Positions 34,915 through 42,432 of a stretch of DNA of 64,000 bases are shown one piece after another. The first letter of the stretch is position 1, and each line of letters begins with the position of its first letter. The translations under genes and the position numbers were made by a program. The DNA lies in assembly GCA_041394845.1 (NCBI GenBank), contig JAWKHL010000002.1, positions 496,001-560,000 on the forward strand. Reading direction: 5' to 3'. This DNA is from JAHCHG01 sp041394845 (GTDB lineage Bacteria; Acidobacteriota; Blastocatellia; Pyrinomonadales; Pyrinomonadaceae). Under the pieces are notes generated by a model, which searched no databases, was not told the DNA's origin, and was given only the letters and a program-made list of their open reading frames with translations.

Positions 34915-36990
34915 CTAGTTGATCGTCCGTTGGAATGAGAATGTTCCGCTTCCCTGAGGCGCGAGGGTCAGGATAGTATCGGTCAGGCTCGTTGAGCCGG
35001 CCGTATCCCCGGTGATCGCTCCGCCGTTGGTGTCGCTGGCCGAACCGACGACCTGGGTCGTGGTCGAACCCCAGTTGTTCGGTGCGGCGTTACCGTCTTC
35101 GGTGATGACGATATTCGACAGCGTCAATGCGGCGTTACCGGTCCCGCCCGTGGACGTGATGTTGGTGTAGGTGATCGAGTATTGGATCACAGCACCGGGA
35201 ACCGCATCCGTCGGGCCGCCGACACCGGTCGAGTTGGTGACGGTATAGGACTTGCTGACCAACAAAGCGCCGGTGTAGAGGCGATCAATGGTTTCATTGA
35301 AAGCCGTCGGCGTGATGGTCGAAGTGGCCCGGATGACCGACGGATAAGCCGAAAGAACGGATTGTCCGGCCGGGGCCGTGACTCTGACCAGAATATCGGC
35401 GTCGGAGCCGAAATTAACGGCCAGACTGACGGTATTCGTCGTCAGCGTCGTATAGGTGGCGCCGCCGTCGGTGCTGACCTCGACGGTAAATCCGGCGGGT
35501 GCGCTTTGGCGGCCGATCAGGAACGTGTCGTTGGCGTTTCCGGTGTTGCGGACCGTGTTGGTAAAGACGACCGTTCCGGCCGCGGTGGTCGTTCCGCCGC
35601 TGGAAACTCCGGCGATGCCGGTCGTGACCGAACGATTGGTGTAATCATCGTTGTTGTCGGTCGGACCGACCGCGGTCGGAGCCCCGGCCGGTCCGATCAA
35701 TACGTTACCGACCCTTTGCAGAGTTGTGATCACCTGAATACCGTTGCCGTCAACGTTACCCGGCTGGTTGCCCTCGTCGTAGTTGGCGTTGCCGTCGCCG
35801 GCGTTGGCGACCGTGTCGCCCGACTGATCGGTGATCTGTCCGCCGACCGTGTTGGTGGCAAAGACATCGCCGATCTGATAAATATCGAGCGTCGCATCGC
35901 TGGTGGTAACCGTAACTTCCATATTAACGGGAGTTGAACAGGCTCCGACGCCGAGCGTCGCCCCGACGTTAAAGGCCACGCGCGTTACGTTGGCCAGATT
36001 GGCCGGCGGACTGGTCGTCCAGGTGGCCGAGGTCGGGGCCGTGCTGAGCGGCGAGACCGTATAAAGAGTTCCGGCGGGGAACGTCTGTCCGGTGGCCAGA
36101 CTCGTTCCGACCGGGATCGGCACGAAGATAAAGACGCCGGTGTTCGATCCGCCCGGAGCGCCCGCCAGAGTGATACTGCTGGCCGTGCGCAGACCGGTGT
36201 TGCAGGCTTCCCATCCGTAAAGGATGTTCGAACCGAGCGCGACCGGGCCGGTCGGATAAGTGACGTTCAACTGAACCTGTGCGTCGGTATCGACCGTGGC
36301 GGAGATGTCGCCGCGGGCTTCGCGCAGACCGTTGACCGAGGTGGTCGAAACCGTCCGAACTTCGCCCGCCGAACTGTCGGCCGGCTGATTGTCAAAGCTC
36401 GGTCCGCCCGTCGCGGCGTCGCCGAGTTGGACGCTGACGCTCGAACCGGCAGTGGCTCCGGCGTTGATATCGACCTCGACCAAAACGTCAAAAAATCCGT
36501 TCTGAGCGAGCGAGGCTGAAAGGACATCGGCACCGTTGGTCAAAATATCGGTGTCGGCTCCGTCGATGGTGCCGCTTGAGTTTACGTCGATGACGGCGCG
36601 CGAAAGCGTGGCCGCGCCGGACAGGCTGATGCTCTGACCGCTGGCCAGAAAGCGGACCTGATCCGAGAAGTTCCCGGTGTTGGTTACGCGGAAGCTGTAA
36701 ATGACGTTCTGTTCTCCGGGAACGACTGAACTGTGCGTTCCGGCGTCCGGGGTAATCGTCAGACCCGAAACGTTGGCAACCGTTACGGTGACTGTGTTGG
36801 AAACGGTCGAGTAATTGTTTCCCGATCCGTCCGAATAAGTGGCTGAGGCTTGGTTCACGATCTGTGTTCCGCCGGCGGTTTGTGCGTAGGAAGTGCTGAC
36901 CATCAGGGCCAGACCGACCGCAAAAACCAAAAAGCGCGAAACGCGCTGCCGAACTCCCGCCACAAGATTAAGGCTTTTCTTGTTATTCAT
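34915..36990 (-). CDS. Secreted DUF11-like repeat surface protein (691 residues)
   Basis: A signal peptide (FLVFAVGLALMVSTSYA) is followed by about 660 residues of Ig-like/DUF11-type repeats with few Lys or Cys and many Gly, Thr, Asn and Val (YSFRVTNTGNFSDQVRFLA, YSITYTNITSTGGTGNAALTLSNIVI). The N-terminal block TQIVNQASATYSDGSGNNYSTVSNTVTVTV recurs in the following giant protein. The composition and position (second gene after a sigma-54-type promoter) suggest an abundant surface or S-layer-like product. GGAG lies 8 bp before the ATG. It is only 41 bp downstream of the preceding small gene, so co-transcription is likely. No sorting signal is visible at the C-terminus (FSFQRTIN). Confidence 0.75.
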   Translation of the reverse strand: MNNKKSLNLVAGVRQRVSRFLVFAVGLALMVSTSYAQTAGGTQIVNQASATYSDGSGNNYSTVSNTVTVTVANVSGLTITPDAGTHSSVVPGEQNVIYSFRVTNTGNFSDQVRFLASGQSISLSGAATLSRAVIDVNSSGTIDGADTDILTNGADVLSASLAQNGFFDVLVEVDINAGATAGSSVSVQLGDAATGGPSFDNQPADSSAGEVRTVSTTSVNGLREARGDISATVDTDAQVQLNVTYPTGPVALGSNILYGWEACNTGLRTASSITLAGAPGGSNTGVFIFVPIPVGTSLATGQTFPAGTLYTVSPLSTAPTSATWTTSPPANLANVTRVAFNVGATLGVGACSTPVNMEVTVTTSDATLDIYQIGDVFATNTVGGQITDQSGDTVANAGDGNANYDEGNQPGNVDGNGIQVITTLQRVGNVLIGPAGAPTAVGPTDNNDDYTNRSVTTGIAGVSSGGTTTAAGTVVFTNTVRNTGNANDTFLIGRQSAPAGFTVEVSTDGGATYTTLTTNTVSLAVNFGSDADILVRVTAPAGQSVLSAYPSVIRATSTITPTAFNETIDRLYTGALLVSKSYTVTNSTGVGGPTDAVPGAVIQYSITYTNITSTGGTGNAALTLSNIVITEDGNAAPNNWGSTTTQVVGSASDTNGGAITGDTAGSTSLTDTILTLAPQGSGTFSFQRTIN

Positions 36991-37031
36991 TAATATTCTC
37001 CATTTAATATCGATAAAATTTAATCAGTGGC

Positions 37032-37562
37032 TTATTTCACACGGACGCGGTAGCTGGCATCGAGCTTTTCTTTGACGCCCAGCGGAGCGCTCCATTCAAA
37101 TTTCAAATGCGTGTACATGGAAACCGGGGCGGGGACTTTTTTGACCGAACCGTCGGCTTGTTTTTCGTCGATCAAAGGCTGGGCGGAAAATTCTTTTCCA
37201 CCGTCGATGCTGTAGGTTACCGAGCCTTTCTGTTCGCTGCGGGCGGTTCCGGCAACGAAACTGGTTCCTTCCGGAATCTGCCCGACGACGCGGTAGTTTT
37301 CGGCTGAGGCATTGCCCTCATTGACGGAACTTATTTTCCAGTCGAGAATCTCGCCGGAATTGACCGCCTCGACCTTTTCAACCGACAACGTCTGATCGTT
37401 GCGTTGAACGACGCCCGAAATCTGAACCTTTACGTCGGGTCGGGTGATGTTTAAGGCCCTGCTGACTGTTTCGTTTGTAGCGGCAAAAACGATCATTCCG
37501 CTCAACGCAAACAGAGCAATGACAAGCTTAAACATAAAAATTCTTGGCTTTTTATTTTTCAT
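37032..37562 (-). CDS. Small secreted DUF11-like accessory protein, first gene of the DUF11 cluster
   Basis: A 176-residue protein. I chose the ATG at 37562 (GGAG 8 bp upstream; signal peptide MFKLVIALFALSGMIVFAA) rather than the open frame up to 37682, which would cross the predicted transcription start. The mature part looks like one DUF11-type Ig domain (VEAVNSGEILDWKISSVNEGNASAENYRVVGQIPEGTSFVAGTA) with a Lys-rich loop. It is the leader gene of a four-gene minus-strand cluster of DUF11 proteins. It may be a minor subunit, chaperone or cap of the surface structure; that is inference. Confidence 0.7.
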   Translation of the reverse strand: MKNKKPRIFMFKLVIALFALSGMIVFAATNETVSRALNITRPDVKVQISGVVQRNDQTLSVEKVEAVNSGEILDWKISSVNEGNASAENYRVVGQIPEGTSFVAGTARSEQKGSVTYSIDGGKEFSAQPLIDEKQADGSVKKVPAPVSMYTHLKFEWSAPLGVKEKLDASYRVRVK

Positions 37563-37693
37563 TGATTTCTCCGTTTTTTTGTGAATTTGGTCGCTTCGGA
37601 ATTTAACTGTCAAATTGAAGGTTTGTTGAATGGTTGGTACAGCGAGTAGGAGAAACTTCCGAGAAACCAGGTAAGTTTTCATCTAATATTAAA

Positions 37694-37709
37694 TACAACC
37701 CTTGTGCCA
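37694..37709 (-). promoter_or_regulatory. Sigma-54-type (-24/-12) promoter of the DUF11 cluster
   Basis: On the minus strand TGGCAC (37709-37704), five bases and then TTGTA (37698-37694) reproduce the TGGCACG-N4-TTGCA spacing exactly, with two substitutions. Transcription would start near 37683, giving a leader of about 120 nt. A gene for an NtrC-type activator lies directly upstream, which supports sigma-54 use. Confidence 0.65.
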
Positions 37710-37807
37710 AAACTTCGAAGTCCTTGAAGATAGCCTTTAAATGTTGAAAAAAAGAAGGTTAGGTGTGTGGAAAAGGGGGCGGGAGAAAATCGCGAAAGAT
37801 CCTTTTT

Positions 37808-37873
37808 CTGACAAAATGTCAGAAAAATATCTGACATTTTGTCAGATATTGCGCCTGTCTGACATTTTGTCAG
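37808..37873. promoter_or_regulatory. Three palindromic activator sites (CTGACAttttGTCAG)
   Basis: Copies at 37808-37822 (as CTGACAAAATGTCAG), 37831-37845 and 37859-37873 (both CTGACATTTTGTCAG) share the same 15-bp palindromic core without a single mismatch. They lie about 100-165 bp upstream of the -24 element, the usual place for enhancer-binding-protein sites, and directly behind the regulator gene at 37893. Confidence 0.75.
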
Positions 37874-37892
37874 GCGGGATATGTTAAGTCAT

Positions 37893-39311
37893 TTATTCGT
37901 AATCACGTAACCGCCGGTAGAGGGTTCGCTCGCTGATTCCGAGCAAACGGGCGGCGCGCCCTCGGTTGCCCTGGGTGAGTTTCAGGATCTTGTCGATGTA
38001 TTGTCGTTCGAGTTCTTCAAGCGGTATGATTCGTTCTTCCGCGGTCAGATCAGCGGATGGAACTGTCCGGGAAAAAATCTCTTCCTCGGTTGTCGGCGAA
38101 AAGCGCCCCGCGGTTTCGTTTTCCGAAAAGAAAATTTGCCCCGCTTCGATCACATCTTCCGGGGCGAGCGCGGCGGCCCGTTCGATGCAGTTCTTCAATT
38201 CGCGAATGTTGCCGGGATAATCGTAATTCAGCAATTTGCGGCGGGCTTCCGGCGTCAGATCAAGATCCGGTTTTCCGAACTTCCGGCGAAACAGTTCGAG
38301 AAAACCTTCGATCAGAGAGGGGAGGTCTTCGACTCTTTCCTGCAAAGGCGGCAAATGAAGCTGGATGACGTTAAGCCGGTAGAAAAGATCTTCCCGAAAA
38401 CGATTTTCCTTAACTGCCAGCGACAGATCCGTATTGGTGGCGGCGATCAGGCGGGCGTCCGAGAAAAGGTCGCGCGTTCCTCCGACGCGGCGAAATTCGC
38501 CACTTTCCAAAAAGCGAAGCAATTTGACCTGAAGCGGGGGGGGCATCTCGCCTATCTCGTCGAGAAAAAGGGTCGAACCGTCGGCCACTTCGATCAGACC
38601 GTGTTTGGTTTGGGTAGCCCCGGAAAAAGCGCCTTTTTCGTAGCCGAAAAATTCCGACTCGAAAAGTGTTTCCGGGGTCGCCCCGCAATTGACCGTCACC
38701 ATCGCATTTTTGGCGCGGGAACTGCGATTGTGAATAAAACGGGCCAGAACGTCCTTGCCGGTTCCCGATTCTCCGGTTATCAAAATGGTGGAATTCAAAC
38801 CGGAGACCGAACCGGCCTGCTCGTAGATCTTTTTCATCCGGGCATTTTCCGGCAAAAGAAATGCTATCTTTTCTTCGGGCGAGGAATTGTTCTCCACAAA
38901 ATCGCGAAGCGACGTGTTCTGCCGGATCAGACGGTGTTTTTCGGCGGCCCGTTTGATGGTGATCTCCAGCTCCTCGATGGAGGCGGGTTTGGTCAGATAA
39001 TCGTAGGCTCCGCTGCGCATCGCCGTCAGGCCGGATTCCAGCGATTTGTCCAGAGTGAGCATGATCACCTCGGGCGAATCTTCCAGTTGCTTGATCAGCG
39101 GAATGGCTTCGAGGCCGGACATCTCCGGCATCTGGACGTCGAGCAGCACGACATCGAAATCTTTTTTGCGCAGAGCTTCCAGCCCGTCGGCGGCCGATGT
39201 GGCCGTTTCGAAGGTGAATTTCAATTGTTCGAGCTGGCGGGAGACGAATTTTCTCTGGAGCAATTCATCGTCAATGACGAGTACGCGGATCAGACGGTTA
39301 TGAACAATCAT
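37893..39311 (-). CDS. NtrC-family sigma-54-dependent response regulator
   Basis: A 472-residue regulator. The receiver domain (about 8-122) has Asp13-14, phospho-acceptor Asp58 (VVLLDVQMP) and Lys108. The AAA+ domain has Walker A GESGTGKD (180-187), the sigma-54-contact loop as GAFSGA (227-232; consensus GAFTGA), and Walker B TLFLDEIGEM. A C-terminal Fis-type helix-turn-helix (GNRGRAARLLGISERTLYRRLRDY) binds DNA. It should activate RpoN-dependent promoters when phosphorylated. The palindromic triplet and sigma-54-type promoter just downstream make the DUF11 cluster its likely target. The cognate kinase is not adjacent. PrsR of PEP-CTERM systems has the same domain order, and an exosortase locus lies 33 kb away. 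Confidence 0.93.
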   Translation of the reverse strand: MIVHNRLIRVLVIDDELLQRKFVSRQLEQLKFTFETATSAADGLEALRKKDFDVVLLDVQMPEMSGLEAIPLIKQLEDSPEVIMLTLDKSLESGLTAMRSGAYDYLTKPASIEELEITIKRAAEKHRLIRQNTSLRDFVENNSSPEEKIAFLLPENARMKKIYEQAGSVSGLNSTILITGESGTGKDVLARFIHNRSSRAKNAMVTVNCGATPETLFESEFFGYEKGAFSGATQTKHGLIEVADGSTLFLDEIGEMPPPLQVKLLRFLESGEFRRVGGTRDLFSDARLIAATNTDLSLAVKENRFREDLFYRLNVIQLHLPPLQERVEDLPSLIEGFLELFRRKFGKPDLDLTPEARRKLLNYDYPGNIRELKNCIERAAALAPEDVIEAGQIFFSENETAGRFSPTTEEEIFSRTVPSADLTAEERIIPLEELERQYIDKILKLTQGNRGRAARLLGISERTLYRRLRDYE

Positions 39312-39315
39312 ATCG

Positions 39316-39345
39316 ATTTCGGATTATTGGCGATTTCGGATTTTC
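39316..39345. repeat. ATTTCGGATT-type repeat copies
   Basis: Two degenerate units (GATTTCGGATTATTGG and CGATTTCGGATTTTCAAG) lie directly upstream of the response regulator start. They belong to the AAATCCGAAATC family seen at five other intergenic places. Confidence 0.45.
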
Positions 39346-39440
39346 AAGATGGACTCGCAACAGGCTCCTTGCTGTGCCGATAGTTTATCAGTATTTTGCC
39401 AAAATCATAATGCCCGGAATTCGATAAGTTTGTCCCCGGA

Positions 39441-39503
39441 AAATCAAAACGCGGAACGACAGCAAGGTGGTTGCCCGTTCGCCATCGTTCCGCGTTTTGA
39501 TTT
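39441..39503 (-). terminator. Perfect 19-bp inverted repeat, likely terminator
   Basis: AAATCAAAACGCGGAACGA (39441-39459) and its exact complement (39485-39503) enclose 25 nt. On the minus strand the stem ends in GTTTTGATTTT, 27 bp downstream of the stop codon of the gene at 39530. It may be a terminator or a dispersed palindromic element. Confidence 0.5.
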
Positions 39504-39529
39504 ATTCGTCTAGAAAAGGCCAAATTCGT

Positions 39530-40012
39530 TTATCTGAGTCTTCCCCAGGTTTCTTTGGTCCGCGTTTCGCCCGGCACATTGGTCAGGACTTTGAGGGTTA
39601 CTTTTTTGCCTTCGTGCCAGCCTCCGAGCATCGTCCACAAAAGCTCCATCGCTTCGGCGGAGCTTTGCCCGCAGGATTCTCCGCCGAAGGGAAACGGGGC
39701 GATGCAGCCCGTGATGTTGCGCGGGTCGTCGTTGAGCGCGTCGTGGATCAGAATGGTGCTCAGACGCCGGTCTGTGGGGCGCAGGCATTTTACTCTTCGG
39801 TGCGTGTTTTTGATGGAATGCTTCATTTCGTAAGTTCCGATCTTCAGGTTGACGTATCGAACGCCGCGCTCCATCGTCAGAAAGGAACCGAGGTTATCTT
39901 CGCGACATTCCTTGCCGGTGTCCCAGACTTTTCTGATCCGCAGGATTCCCTGAACGTGTTTGCGAAAGGTCAGCCCTTCGCGCTTTAATTCCAGAATAAA
40001 TTCATCGATCAT
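39530..40012 (-). CDS. DUF5675-like protein
   Basis: A 160-residue protein. LGSFLTMERGVRYVNLKIGTYEMKHS followed by ILIHDALNDDPRNITGCIAPF and a C-terminal SSAEAMELLWTMLGGWHEGKKVTLKV resembles DUF5675, a domain known mostly from phage- and tail-related genes with an L,D-transpeptidase-like or hydrolase-like Cys/His pattern (His90, Cys102). There is no signal peptide. AAGGAG precedes the ATG. No other phage genes are nearby, so it looks like a solitary cargo gene. Family match is by eye. Confidence 0.5.
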   Translation of the reverse strand: MIDEFILELKREGLTFRKHVQGILRIRKVWDTGKECREDNLGSFLTMERGVRYVNLKIGTYEMKHSIKNTHRRVKCLRPTDRRLSTILIHDALNDDPRNITGCIAPFPFGGESCGQSSAEAMELLWTMLGGWHEGKKVTLKVLTNVPGETRTKETWGRLR

Positions 40013-40326
40013 ATTTCTTCTCCTTAAAATTTCTCAGTATTTTCAAACGCTCGGTCGCGATCCGGAGGGGCTTGCCGGACGGATTGGGAAACGCAAAAAA
40101 AACGGGCCGTGAGCGTCAAGATGGCGGGTTTAACAGGGTTTATTGCCGAGATTGTGAATTGGTTTTTTGTTATTTGATCAATCCATGGCCTTTGCCTTTT
40201 TCTCTAAAACCAGCGTCCCTTTAGGTCTGCGGCGGGTTTAACGGTAAAATGGACGGGGCAAAAAGTCTTGACAATGTAGGGAATTTTTTTGGACAGTTTT
40301 TGGACGGACAAAATAGAGAGAGCGTT

Positions 40327-42306
40327 ATGATGGCAGAAATAACAACAGGAACAAGCATTTACGAATTCGACGGTTATAGCCTGATCCCTTCGGAACGTTT
40401 GTTGAAATACAACGGAGAGCCTGTTTCTCTATCCCCGAAGGTCTTTGACGTGCTGGTCATTCTGGTTGAAAGCAACGGACATCTGATCGAAAAGGATGAA
40501 CTGCTGGATCGTCTGTGGCCGGATACGTTCGTCGAAGAGGCCACTCTGGCGCGGACGATCTCCAGGCTTCGCAAGGCGCTCGGCGAGGATTCCGAAAACC
40601 GTTATATTAAGACGGTGGCCAAGTCCGGTTATCGCTTCGCCGCTCCGGTCGATCATTTGATCGTTGACGAATTGGACCTGTCGGATGATCAAACCGGGAG
40701 TCGTTCCGATAAAGGAGAAAAAAAATCCGCCCCCGATGAGGACGACGAATTTTTGGATCTGGTTTCAGATTCCGAGGCGGCGAATGATCCGGTCGGAACG
40801 AACAAATGGTCCCGAAAAGCCTGGCGTTGGAGCGTGGTTTTCGGCGCTCTTCTGGTTTTGATCGTCGCTTCGGCTTATTTTTGGCCGCCCCGGCAGCCCC
40901 CGGTTAACGAAACGGCGGCCGTCGATTCGATAGTGGTTTTGCCGTTCAATGTGATCAGTGAGGGAGAAGAAGATCCGGCTTTTGAACTTGGCATGGCCAA
41001 TGCTCTGATCATTAAATTGAGCAATGTCAAACAGATCGTCGTGCGTCCGACAAGCGCCGTCTTCAAATACGCCGGCCAGAACCCGGACCCCGCCGCCGTC
41101 GGCCGCGAACTCAAGGTCGATGCCGCTCTGGAAGGCAATATTCAAAAATACGGCGAGCGTTTGAGAATCTCGGTTCGACTGGTTAAGAGCAGCGACGGTG
41201 CCTCGTTGTGGGCGGAGAATTTCGATGTCAACGCGGCCGATATCTTCGATTTGCAGGATAAAATTTCGGCCCAGATCACCGAGGCGTTGAAAATCGAATT
41301 AACCGGGGCGGAAAAAGAAAGTCTGGCCAAACGCTACACGGACAATGCGGAGGCTTTTCAGGCCTATTCCAAGGGCAGATATTTGTGGAACAAAAGAACT
41401 CCCGCCGATTTTAAGAAAAGTCTGGGGTTTTATCAGCGGGCGATCGAGATCGACCCGAATTACGCGCTCGCTTACGCAGGGATGGCCGATTGTTATCAGT
41501 TGTTTGCCGAATACCGTCTGATGCCGGTTGACGATGGATTTGCCAAGGCCCGCGCCGCCGCCCGGAAAGCTCTCGAAATAGATGATTCGCTGGCCGAAGC
41601 CCACGCTTCGCTCGGCTATACACTGGCCTTTTACGATTGGAACTGGACGGCGGCCGAAAAGGAATTCAAACGCGCCATCGAATTAAAGCCGACCTACGCC
41701 ACCGCCCGGCAATGGTACTCGGAATATCTGACCGTAACCGGAAGGTTCGAAGAAGTTCGGATCCAGATCAAAGAGGCCGAAAGACTCGACCCTTCGTCGC
41801 TCATCATCGGAACCGATGTGGCTTCTTATTATTATCTGACGAAACAATATGACAAAGCCATCGAACAGTCGCAGAAAATACTCGAACTCGAACCGGATTT
41901 CGCCTGGGGACACACCTTTTTGTATCTGGGCTATACCGGAAAAAAGATGGAAAAAGAAGCCATCGAATCTTTAATCAAAGTGGCTGAACTCTTTTACGGA
42001 AGCAAACCCGAGGAGATCGAGGAACTGAAAAAAGCTTACCAAACCGGCGGAAGCAGGGCTTTTTGGACAAAGCGTCTGGAACAGATGGATCGACCGGAAA
42101 ATCAACACATCTATCTTGCCTGGGATCGGGTCGGCTGTTATTTGTGGCTGGGCGATGACGAAAAAGTGATCGACTGGCTGGAAAAATCCTACCAAAACCG
42201 CGATCGCTGGATTATCAACATCAAATACGAACCGCAGTTCGAACATCTTCATTCGAGGCCGCGTTTTCAGGAGATCGTCAACCGCCTCGGTCTGGAAAAC
42301 CGTTGA
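40327..42306 (+). CDS. CadC-like winged-helix transcriptional regulator with TM helix and TPR repeats
   Basis: About 659 residues from the ATG at 40327 (AGAGAGAG upstream); the frame is open to 40249. An OmpR/CadC-type winged helix (about 10-105; PSERLLKYNGEPVSLSPKVFDVLVILVE...GYRF) is followed by an acidic linker, one membrane helix (WRWSVVFGALLVLIVASAYFW, about 185-205), a TolB-N/adenylate cyclase-associated-like domain (SIVVLPFNVISEGEEDPAFELGMANALI) and TPR repeats to the C-terminus. The topology puts the DNA-binding domain inside and the TPR sensor outside. Target genes are unknown. The 314-bp gap before it (40013-40326) holds TTGACA at 40268-40273 without a clear -10 and no gene. Confidence 0.88.
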   Translation: MMAEITTGTSIYEFDGYSLIPSERLLKYNGEPVSLSPKVFDVLVILVESNGHLIEKDELLDRLWPDTFVEEATLARTISRLRKALGEDSENRYIKTVAKSGYRFAAPVDHLIVDELDLSDDQTGSRSDKGEKKSAPDEDDEFLDLVSDSEAANDPVGTNKWSRKAWRWSVVFGALLVLIVASAYFWPPRQPPVNETAAVDSIVVLPFNVISEGEEDPAFELGMANALIIKLSNVKQIVVRPTSAVFKYAGQNPDPAAVGRELKVDAALEGNIQKYGERLRISVRLVKSSDGASLWAENFDVNAADIFDLQDKISAQITEALKIELTGAEKESLAKRYTDNAEAFQAYSKGRYLWNKRTPADFKKSLGFYQRAIEIDPNYALAYAGMADCYQLFAEYRLMPVDDGFAKARAAARKALEIDDSLAEAHASLGYTLAFYDWNWTAAEKEFKRAIELKPTYATARQWYSEYLTVTGRFEEVRIQIKEAERLDPSSLIIGTDVASYYYLTKQYDKAIEQSQKILELEPDFAWGHTFLYLGYTGKKMEKEAIESLIKVAELFYGSKPEEIEELKKAYQTGGSRAFWTKRLEQMDRPENQHIYLAWDRVGCYLWLGDDEKVIDWLEKSYQNRDRWIINIKYEPQFEHLHSRPRFQEIVNRLGLENR

Positions 42307-42359
42307 GCGAACCCATTGATGAATCTAAAAATTTGAGTAGCACAGTACCCGAAATAAAA

Positions 42360-42392
42360 GGGAGGCCCGATCCGATCAGGATCGGGCCTCCC
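42360..42392. terminator. Bidirectional terminator between convergent genes
   Basis: A perfect 14-bp stem GGGAGGCCCGATCC (42360-42373) and its complement (42379-42392) enclose a 5-nt loop. On the minus strand CTTTTATTT follows, so it clearly serves nrdJ; on the plus strand only TTC follows. Confidence 0.85.
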
Positions 42393-42432
42393 TTCAAGGA
42401 GCCTTCCACATTTACCTACCAGTTATTGCTCC

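Noticed and set aside
37808..37873. CRISPR-like array (three 15-bp repeats)
   Set aside because: Repeats are short palindromes with 8 and 13-bp spacers of low complexity; typical of operator sites, no cas genes.
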